Assembly: GCA_022846095.1 (NCBI GenBank)
Contig: AP025583.1
Coordinates: 2,604,001-2,668,000, forward strand
From: Oscillospiraceae bacterium
GTDB lineage: Bacteria; Bacillota; Clostridia; Oscillospirales; Oscillospiraceae
Reading direction: 5' to 3'
DNA length: 64,000 nucleotides
Shown here: positions 7,831-13,484 of the stretch, piece after piece
Layout: each line of letters starts with the position of its first letter
Numbering within the stretch: the stretch's first letter is position 1
The notes under the pieces: model-generated
The model's input: only the letters and a program-made list of their open reading frames with translations
What the model was told of the DNA's origin: nothing
Databases searched by the model: none
Program-made: the position numbers and the translations under genes

Positions 7831-9072
7831 CTACTCCATCAATTCCCCCCGCCGCTCAAAGCGGGCGATCACCTTTCCGCGGCGGATCACGTAGGGCCGG
7901 GAGGCCCGCAGGCGCAGGGCCTCCTGCACGTTGTCCGCGTCAATGAGGTTGAGATCCGCGTCGTTGCCCACGGCGATGCCGTAGCTGCCGTCGGGGTCGA
8001 AAATGCGGAAGCTGTTGGTGGTAAGCATGTCAAATATGAGCCTGGCCGTGTCCGGCGTGTTGTACTGGGCGGTGTAGGCCCCGATGAGGCCGTAGTCCAG
8101 GGGGTCGCCGGTGCCGTAGAGGTGGAAGCCGTCGCAGATGGTGTCCTGGGCGGTGGCCACGTTGACGCCCATGTCCACCATCTCCCGGATGCGGGTGACC
8201 CCCCGGGTGCGGGGCTCGGCGTCGATGCCCATGATGGCCAGCACCTGGGTGTTTGTGCACACGTTGACCCCCGCTTGGGCCAGCAGCTTCATCACCTTGA
8301 CGGCGTGGGACTGGTTCTGGTAGGCGATGGAGGTGCAGTGCCCCCCGGTCACCCGGCCCGCCCAGCCCTTCTGGAGGGTCTTCCAGGCGGTATACTCCAG
8401 GGAGCGGTCGAACATGTCCTTGGACTGGTCCAGATGCATATCGACCAGGCAGCCGTACCGCTGCGCAATCTCAAAGACCAGATCCACGTGGCGGTACTTC
8501 TGGTCGTCCAGCCACTCGGCGGCGGGCATGCCGCCCGCCACGTCGGCCCCCAGCTCCATGGCCCGCCACATCAGCCGCTCGGTGCCCTCGTTGCAGAAGA
8601 TCCCCTCCTGGGGGAAGGCCACCACCTGGAGGTCGCAGATCTCTTTTGTCTCCTCCCTGGCCGCCAGCACCCCCTCCAGCCCCACCAGGCCGCACATGTT
8701 GTCGATGTCCACGTTGGTGCGCAGCTTGGTGGCGCCGTACATGACGCACTCCCGGATGGCCCGCACCGCCCGGGCCTTCACGTCCTCTACGGTGTAATTG
8801 CGCTTGATGTCGTGCATGATGCGGATGGAGTCCTCCAGGGTCTCCACCGCGCTCTCCCGGCCCCGGAGGGCGGTATAGGCCTTGTCGAAGTGCATGTGGG
8901 TGTTGACGAAGGTGGGGGCGGCCAGCATCCCCCGGGCGTCGATGACCGTCAGGCCGTCGATGCCCGCGCCGTCTATTCCGGGGCGGATCTCCAGGTACTT
9001 GCCCCCGTCGCTGATGAGGATGTCCCCGACGCCGTCCCTGTCCAGGATATGCGCGTTTTTAATAAGCAGCAT
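7831..9072 (-). CDS. Cytosine-deaminase-like amidohydrolase
   Basis: The 413-residue product belongs to the metal-dependent amidohydrolase superfamily, closest in layout to cytosine deaminase and N-isopropylammelide hydrolase types. The metal ligands are visible in NTHMHFDKAY (His59, His61), VDMHLDQSKD, GGHCTSIAYQNQ and the late AQDTICDGF aspartate. A short N-terminal beta-sandwich (LIKNAHIL) and the C-terminal VIRRGKVIARF complete the composite domain. The ATG at 9072 is chosen over 9096 because GGAAGG sits just before it. It is the first gene of the cassette with the NCS2 permease and the IclR regulator. It probably deaminates or dealkylates the imported base; cytosine is only one candidate. 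Confidence 0.85.
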   Translation of the reverse strand: MLLIKNAHILDRDGVGDILISDGGKYLEIRPGIDGAGIDGLTVIDARGMLAAPTFVNTHMHFDKAYTALRGRESAVETLEDSIRIMHDIKRNYTVEDVKARAVRAIRECVMYGATKLRTNVDIDNMCGLVGLEGVLAAREETKEICDLQVVAFPQEGIFCNEGTERLMWRAMELGADVAGGMPAAEWLDDQKYRHVDLVFEIAQRYGCLVDMHLDQSKDMFDRSLEYTAWKTLQKGWAGRVTGGHCTSIAYQNQSHAVKVMKLLAQAGVNVCTNTQVLAIMGIDAEPRTRGVTRIREMVDMGVNVATAQDTICDGFHLYGTGDPLDYGLIGAYTAQYNTPDTARLIFDMLTTNSFRIFDPDGSYGIAVGNDADLNLIDADNVQEALRLRASRPYVIRRGKVIARFERRGELME

Positions 9073-9144
9073 GGCTTCCCTTCCTTTCCGTCCCAATCAG
9101 GTTTACTTCCCACGCGGACTTGCGTGCGCCGCCGTGCTACATTT

Positions 9145-9173
9145 ATACTATACCCCCCGCCCCGCCATGACAA
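9145..9173 (-). promoter_or_regulatory. Promoter of the deaminase-permease-IclR unit
   Basis: Minus-strand TTGTCA (9173-9168) and TAGTAT (9150-9145) are separated by 17 bases upstream of the deaminase start. The presence of its own promoter shows that this cassette is an independent unit inserted between rnc and smc. Confidence 0.6.
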
Positions 9174-9224
9174 GGCGCGCCGTGCCATATAACGGAAAAA
9201 GCGTTCCGCAGGGCGGAATTACAG

Positions 9225-9257
9225 AAAAAGGCCGCCGTCCCTGCGGACGGCGGCCTT
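9225..9257 (-). terminator. rnc terminator
   Basis: A 13-bp stem (AAGGCCGCCGTCC with loop GCAG) followed on the minus strand by a run of Ts lies a few bases after the rnc stop. It ends the plsX-acpP-rnc unit. Confidence 0.88.
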
Positions 9258-9263
9258 CCTATC

Positions 9264-9935
9264 CTATTTGCTCAGCGCGGCGACGGCGGCTTTGGCGGCC
9301 ATCTGTTCGGCCTCCTTCTTGCTGTGGCCCTCGCCCCGGCCCACGCTCCGGCCGTTGAGGTCCACCTCCACCGAAAACACCTTGGCGTGGTCGGGGCCGG
9401 AGGAGCCGGTCAGCCGGTACTGGAGCACCTGCCCGCTCTCCCGCTGCACCAGCTCCTGGAGCGCGGTCTTATAGTCCCGGCTGGCCCCCTTCTCCTGCTC
9501 CCGGTCCAGGATGAAGCGGCGGATGATCTTCCGGGCCGAGCCGATGCCCCCGTCCAGATAGACGGCGGCCAGCACGGCCTCCACCGCGTCGGCCTGGATG
9601 GAGGGGCGCGCCCGGCCCCCGCCCGCGTCCTCGCCCCGGCCCAGCTTGAGGTAGCTCCCCAGCCCCAGGGCGCGGGCCACCTCCACCAGGCTGCCCTCGC
9701 ACACCAGGGCGGCCCTTGTGCGGGTCAAATCCCCCTCGGGCAGGTCCGGATGGGCGCGGTAGAGATAGTCCGCCACCACCATGCCCAGCACCGAGTCGCC
9801 CAAAAACTCCAGCCGCTCGTTGCTGCCCAGGCTCCTGCCCCGGTTCTCGTTGGCGTAGGAGCTGTGGGTGAGTGCGTTTTCCAGCAGCGCGGGGTTTTGG
9901 AACTCGTAGCCCAGCTCCCGTTCCAGTTCGGTCAT
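9264..9935 (-). CDS. rnc: Ribonuclease III
   Basis: This 223-residue enzyme cleaves double-stranded RNA in rRNA maturation and regulation. The N-terminal endonuclease domain carries the family signature NERLEFLGDSVLGMVV with the catalytic acidic residues, and the second acidic cluster ADAVEAVLAAVYLDGG. The C-terminal double-stranded RNA-binding domain (residues about 152-221) ends with the typical HSKKEAEQMAAKAAVAAL. It follows acpP, as in most Firmicutes, but smc no longer follows directly. Confidence 0.98.
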   Translation of the reverse strand: MTELERELGYEFQNPALLENALTHSSYANENRGRSLGSNERLEFLGDSVLGMVVADYLYRAHPDLPEGDLTRTRAALVCEGSLVEVARALGLGSYLKLGRGEDAGGGRARPSIQADAVEAVLAAVYLDGGIGSARKIIRRFILDREQEKGASRDYKTALQELVQRESGQVLQYRLTGSSGPDHAKVFSVEVDLNGRSVGRGEGHSKKEAEQMAAKAAVAALSK

Positions 9936-9960
9936 GGCGTTCTCCTCCTTTCTACAAGGT

Positions 9961-9986
9961 GAAAGCCCCGCTCCCGCGGGGCTTTC
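9961..9986 (-). terminator. Hairpin after acpP
   Basis: An 11-bp stem (GAAAGCCCCGC with loop TCCC) sits between acpP and rnc on the minus strand without a clear T-run. It could reduce read-through from the abundant acpP message or act as an RNA-processing or stability hairpin. Confidence 0.55.
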
Positions 9987-9996
9987 AACGGTTGGC

Positions 9997-10233
9997 TTAT
10001 TCTTCTCCCAGCTTGCCCTTCAGGTAGCGGACCAGGTCGGAGACGGTGGAGATCCCGGACAGATCGTCGTCCTGCATCTCCTCCAGGTCGAACTCCTCCT
10101 CCAGGGCCATGGACAGCTCCACAATGTCCACGGAATCGGCGCCCAGGTCCTCAAACGAGGTGTCCATGGTGATGGTATCGGCCTCGACGCCGAACTGCTC
10201 TGCCAGCAGGGCGGCAATTTTTTCAAAGATCAT
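9997..10233 (-). CDS. acpP: Acyl carrier protein
   Basis: This 78-residue acidic four-helix protein carries growing acyl chains in fatty-acid synthesis. The phosphopantetheine attachment serine is Ser34 in [10 protein letters not shown]. The gene has its own strong promoter just upstream and lies between plsX and rnc, the usual position in Firmicutes. Confidence 0.98.
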   Translation of the reverse strand: MIFEKIAALLAEQFGVEADTITMDTSFEDLGADSVDIVELSMALEEEFDLEEMQDDDLSGISTVSDLVRYLKGKLGEE

Positions 10234-10276
10234 CGTAATCTACTCCTATCGGTTGAGTATTCGTTCTCGCACTAAA

Positions 10277-10305
10277 ATAATAGGCAAGTTTCCATGGGCT
10301 GTCAA
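10277..10305 (-). promoter_or_regulatory. acpP promoter
   Basis: Minus-strand TTGACA (10305-10300) and TATTAT (10282-10277) with a 17-base spacer lie in the plsX-acpP gap. This is a near-consensus promoter, expected for highly expressed acpP. Confidence 0.8.
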
Positions 10306-10354
10306 TAGGAATTTGAAAATTTTCCAGTCCGCCCTGCAAATTGGTCAAAGCGCC

Positions 10355-11386
10355 CTACTCCGCCGCCTTGACCGGCAGGCGCATATGCTCCACATTCTCC
10401 ACAATATCCTCGATCATGCCCGACTGGGCGAAGGAGGCCGCCTGGCGGATGGCGTTCTTGATGGCGTAGTCGTCGGAGGAGCCGTGGGCCTTGATGACCG
10501 GCTTGGAGATGCCGATGAGGGCGGTGCCCCCCACCTCCCCGGCGTCCAGCAGCTTCTTGAACTCCCGGATGCCTCCGGAGACCAGCACCGCGGCCAGCTT
10601 GGTCAGCAGGTTTTTCTTGAACATCTCCTTGAGCTTCTTGGCCAGGAAGCCCCCGGTGCCCTCCATGGTCTTGAGGAAGATGTTGCCCGAGTAGCCGTCG
10701 GACACGATCACGTCCACCGCGCCGTACACCGCCTCCTTGCCCTCCACGTTGCCCGCGAAGTGGATGCGCCCGGCCGCGTCGGCCTGCTTGAGCAGCTTGT
10801 AGGCCTCCCGCTGTAAATCGGTGCCCTTGCTCTCCTCCGCGCCGATGTTCAAAAGGCCCACCCGGGGCTCCGGACGGCCCAAGACCCGCTCGGCGTAGTA
10901 GGAGCCCATAAAGGCGAACTGCAAGAGGTACTCCGGGGTGCACTCGGCGGTGGCGCCGCAGTCGATGAGCACCGCGCCGCCCTTGGCGGTGGGCACCACG
11001 GGGGCCATGGCCGCCCGGCGGATGCCCCGCACCCGCTTGACCAGCAGCGTGGCCGCCGAGAGCAGGGCCCCGGTGCTGCCCGCGCTGACGAAGGCGTCCC
11101 CCCTGCCGTCCTTCAGCAGGCCCAGCCCCACGGTGAGGGAGGAGTCCTTCTTCTCCCGGAAGGCGGTGGCGGGGTTGTCGCAGATCTCCACCACCTCGGA
11201 GGCGTGGGCGATCTCCAGCCCGGCGGGGAGCTCGCTCTCCCCCATCTCCTCCAGCACCCGGAGGATCTCCTCCCCCCGGCCCACGAGCACGACCTCCACG
11301 CCCTGCTCGCGCACGGCGGCCAGCGCCCCCTTCACGTTGGAGGCGGGGGCGTTGTCGCCGCCCATGGCGTCCACGATTATCTTCAT
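10355..11386 (-). CDS. plsX: Phosphate acyltransferase PlsX
   Basis: PlsX converts acyl-ACP to acyl-phosphate, the first step of phospholipid synthesis in most Gram-positive bacteria. The 343-residue product begins MKIIVDAMGGDNAP and has the family motifs VSAGSTGALLSAA, GGAVLIDCGAT, LLNIGAEESKGTDL and VSDGYSGNIFLKTMEG. Its ATG abuts the TAG of the upstream XRE gene, and its ribosome binding site (GAGGG) lies within that gene, so the two are co-transcribed and translationally coupled. Downstream are acpP and rnc. Confidence 0.97.
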   Translation of the reverse strand: MKIIVDAMGGDNAPASNVKGALAAVREQGVEVVLVGRGEEILRVLEEMGESELPAGLEIAHASEVVEICDNPATAFREKKDSSLTVGLGLLKDGRGDAFVSAGSTGALLSAATLLVKRVRGIRRAAMAPVVPTAKGGAVLIDCGATAECTPEYLLQFAFMGSYYAERVLGRPEPRVGLLNIGAEESKGTDLQREAYKLLKQADAAGRIHFAGNVEGKEAVYGAVDVIVSDGYSGNIFLKTMEGTGGFLAKKLKEMFKKNLLTKLAAVLVSGGIREFKKLLDAGEVGGTALIGISKPVIKAHGSSDDYAIKNAIRQAASFAQSGMIEDIVENVEHMRLPVKAAE

Positions 11387-11638
11387 CTAGATTCCCTCTT
11401 TCTCTATGGCGGTGAGGGGCCTGGGTTCGTCGGTCAGGCCCAGTAAGTAGTCGGCGGAGACGTTGTAGTGCTGACATAAAAGCACTAAGCGCTCAAAAGA
11501 TGTTGTCTTTCTGGAATTCTCCATCTCACTGATCTGATTTCCGCTTACACCAAGCAGCTCCGCCAAATCTGTTTGATGGTCTCCCGCATCCTTTCTCAGT
11601 TTTCGGAGACGAGCCGCAAAAACCTCTTTTTCAAACAT
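11387..11638 (-). CDS. XRE-family regulator preceding plsX
   Basis: This 83-residue protein has a Cro/CI helix-turn-helix (QTDLAELLGVSGNQISEMENS, residues about 22-42) and a short C-terminal helix region (LCQHYNVSADYLLGLTD) typical of small XRE repressors. AAGGAG seven bases upstream fixes the ATG at 11638. It reads directly into plsX with no gap, the position occupied by fapR in Bacillus. Two palindromes in the divergent intergenic region are likely operators, so it probably autoregulates and controls plsX and the small divergent gene. No ligand domain is present. Confidence 0.85.
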   Translation of the reverse strand: MFEKEVFAARLRKLRKDAGDHQTDLAELLGVSGNQISEMENSRKTTSFERLVLLCQHYNVSADYLLGLTDEPRPLTAIEKEGI

Positions 11639-11649
11639 CTCTTTCTCCT

Positions 11650-11695
11650 TGACAATACACTTAAAGTGTAGTATTGTAAAACCACACTTTAAGTG
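11650..11695. promoter_or_regulatory. Divergent promoter with two palindromic operators for the XRE regulator
   Basis: A perfect 15-bp palindrome (TACACTTAAAGTGTA, 11656-11670) and a related 11-bp one (CACTTTAAGTG, 11685-11695) share the core CACTT-N-AAGTG. The first fills the spacer between a plus-strand TTGACA (11650-11655) and TATTGT (11672-11677). A minus-strand TACAAT (11678-11673) overlaps the same site. Binding would therefore block both directions. Confidence 0.75.
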
Positions 11696-11705
11696 GGGTG
11701 ATATT

Positions 11706-11969
11706 ATGAACGACCTGCTCTATGACATCTACAACCGTGAAATGGAGGATCGCTCCCTGCGCTTTGATACTATCCCGCTCTACAAATCCAAGTACGCGGC
11801 ACTGGAACGTTGCCACAACAAAATCCGCGAAACAATGGGCCTGGAGGCACTGGACGCCCTCAACAACGCCGAGGCCGACGTGGCGACGCTGGAGGAGCTG
11901 GCCTGCTTCCGCCACGGCTTTCGGCTGGCCTTCCGCCTGCTGGGGGAGGCCCTGTCCGGGCGGGTGTGA
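11706..11969 (+). CDS. Small uncharacterised protein divergent from the XRE regulator
   Basis: This 87-residue soluble, mostly helical protein begins MNDLLYDIYNREM. The ATG at 11706 is preceded by GGGGTGA and by the operator-bearing promoter. No catalytic motif or membrane segment is visible. The central part (ALERCHNKIRETMGLEALDA) and the tail (FRHGFRLAFRLLGEAL) resemble small orphan Clostridial proteins found next to XRE regulators. The shared regulatory region suggests that it is controlled by the neighbour. A toxin or antirepressor role is possible but nothing in the sequence shows it. Confidence 0.6.
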   Translation: MNDLLYDIYNREMEDRSLRFDTIPLYKSKYAALERCHNKIRETMGLEALDALNNAEADVATLEELACFRHGFRLAFRLLGEALSGRV

Positions 11970-11981
11970 CGTCGGGGAAGC

Positions 11982-12122
11982 GGGCGATTCGTGAATCGCC
12001 CCTACAAGGATTCACGCGTCTGCCGGGTGCCGCATTCACATCCACCACATCCATGCGTCTGCCGGGTACCACATTCACATCCATGCGTCTGCCGGGCCGT
12101 AGGGGCGATTCACGAATCGCCC
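11982..12122. repeat. BIME-like pair of REPs flanking a degenerate tandem repeat
   Basis: Two inverted copies of the GTAG-headed palindrome GTAGGGGCGATTCACGAATC occur at 11982-12005 and 12099-12122. The DNA between holds three copies of GCGTCTGCCGGG at 12016, 12055 and 12085 with similar flanks, a small degenerate tandem array. The same REP recurs at 59196-59219. The block lies just after the small plus-strand gene and just after the end of trmFO on its strand. Confidence 0.85.
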
Positions 12123-12133
12123 GCCACACGTCC

Positions 12134-13438
12134 TTACTCCGTATCCAGCTTGTCCAATGCCTCCAGCGCCCGCTGCGAGATCTCCGCGTTTTTGTTGCGC
12201 TTGCCCTTGACCTTGTAGCCCAGGGGCGGGATAATGCCGAAATTCACGTTCATGGGCTGGAAGTCGGCCACGCTGGGGTTGCTCACGTAGAGCGCCAGGG
12301 CGCCCACGGCGGTCTCCTGGGGGAAGTCCACGGGGGGCAGCCCCCGCAGGCGGCGGGAGAGCTCCAGCGCGGCCAGCAGGCCCGAGGCGGTGGACTCCAC
12401 GTAGCCCTCCACCCCCGTCACCTGCCCGGCGAACATGACCCGGGGGCAGTTTTTGACCCGGTAATAGCGGTCCAGCAGCCGGGGGGAGTCAATGTAGGTG
12501 TTGCGGTGCATGACCCCGTAGCGCACGAACTCGGCGTTCTGGAGGCCGGGGATCATGGAGAACACCCGCTTCTGCTCCCCCCAGGCCAGGTGGGTCTGGA
12601 AGCCCACCAGATTGTAGATGGAGCCCTCGGCGTTATCCCGGCGCAGCTGCACCACGGCGTAGGGCTCCCGCCCGGTCCTGGGGTCCTTGAGCCCGCGGGG
12701 CTTGAGGGGGCCGTAGCGCAGGGTGTCAGTGCCCCGCCGGGCCATGACCTCCACGGGCATACAGCCCTCGAACACGTTCTGATCCTCAAAGCCGTGGACC
12801 TCGGCGGCGCGGGCCTGGGTCAGTTCGATCCAGAAGGCCCGGTACTCCTCCTCGTCCAGCGCGCAGTTGATATAGTCCGCAGTGCCCTTGTCGTAGCGGG
12901 AGGCGAACCACGCCCTGTCCATGTCGATGCTCTCCGCCGTCACCAGGGGCGCGGCGGCATCGAAGAAGCTCAGGTAGTCCGCCCCGCCCAGAAAGCGGTG
13001 GATGTCCCCGGCCAGTGCGTCGGAGGTCAGGGGCCCAGAGGCCACGATGACCAGGCCGTGGTCGGGGATGCGCTCCACCTCCCCCTCCACCACGGTGATA
13101 AGGGGGTGTTCCCGGATCCGGCGGGTGATCTCTTGGGCGAAGGCGTGGCGGTCCACCGCCAGCGCCCCCCCGGCCTCCACCCGGTGCGCGTCCGCGCAGG
13201 CGAGGATCAGGGAGCCCAGGCGGCGCAGCTCCTCCTTCAACAGCCCCACCGCGTTTTCCAGCTGGTCGGAGCGCAGGGAGTTGGAGCACACCAGCTCCCC
13301 AAAGTATTCGGTGTGGTGGGCGGGGGTCATCTTTTGGGGCTTCATCTCCAAAAGGCGCACGGGGATGCCCCGGCGGGCCAGCTGCCACGCGGCCTCCGAC
13401 CCCGCCAGGCCCGCGCCCACGACGGTGACTGCTTCCAT
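12134..13438 (-). CDS. trmFO: Folate-dependent tRNA (uracil-54-C5) methyltransferase TrmFO
   Basis: TrmFO uses methylenetetrahydrofolate and FAD to make ribothymidine at position 54 of tRNA. The 434-residue product has the N-terminal FAD-binding Rossmann motif VVGAGLAGSEAAWQLARRGIPVRLLEMKP, then the family motifs THHTEYFGELVCSNSLR-like (AHHTEYFGELVCSNS), LVIVASGPLTSDAL, and the C-terminal MFAGQVTGVEGYVESTASG. The start is taken at 13438 (MEAVTVVGAG, AGGA upstream); an in-frame extension to 13474 would run through a REP. It follows topA as in the usual dprA-topA-trmFO order. Confidence 0.97.
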   Translation of the reverse strand: MEAVTVVGAGLAGSEAAWQLARRGIPVRLLEMKPQKMTPAHHTEYFGELVCSNSLRSDQLENAVGLLKEELRRLGSLILACADAHRVEAGGALAVDRHAFAQEITRRIREHPLITVVEGEVERIPDHGLVIVASGPLTSDALAGDIHRFLGGADYLSFFDAAAPLVTAESIDMDRAWFASRYDKGTADYINCALDEEEYRAFWIELTQARAAEVHGFEDQNVFEGCMPVEVMARRGTDTLRYGPLKPRGLKDPRTGREPYAVVQLRRDNAEGSIYNLVGFQTHLAWGEQKRVFSMIPGLQNAEFVRYGVMHRNTYIDSPRLLDRYYRVKNCPRVMFAGQVTGVEGYVESTASGLLAALELSRRLRGLPPVDFPQETAVGALALYVSNPSVADFQPMNVNFGIIPPLGYKVKGKRNKNAEISQRALEALDKLDTE

Positions 13439-13458
13439 AGGTTCCTGCCTTTCCAAAC

Positions 13459-13484
13459 GGGCCGGTGTGGGCACCGGCCCCTAC
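13459..13484 (-). repeat. GTAG-headed REP between topA and trmFO supplying the topA stop codon
   Basis: A 9-bp stem (GGGCCGGTG, loop TGGG) is followed by CTAC, so on the minus strand it reads GTAGGGGCCGGTGCCC. The TAG within its GTAG head is the stop codon of topA (13483-13481). The hairpin may also act as the 3' structure of the topA message. Confidence 0.8.

Noticed and set aside
5477-7894. An 805-codon plus-strand open frame opposite the IclR and permease genes
   Set aside because: The translation is a Gly/His/Gln-rich artefact; the minus strand holds clear IclR and NCS2 genes.
11387-11969. Toxin-antitoxin pair (XRE plus small protein)
   Set aside because: The genes are divergent rather than co-directional, the small protein shows no RNase or kinase toxin motif, and the XRE gene is coupled to plsX.
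11982-12122. CRISPR-like array
   Set aside because: The short repeats are irregularly spaced (39 and 30 bases), only three in number, and flanked by REP palindromes; no cas gene is present.
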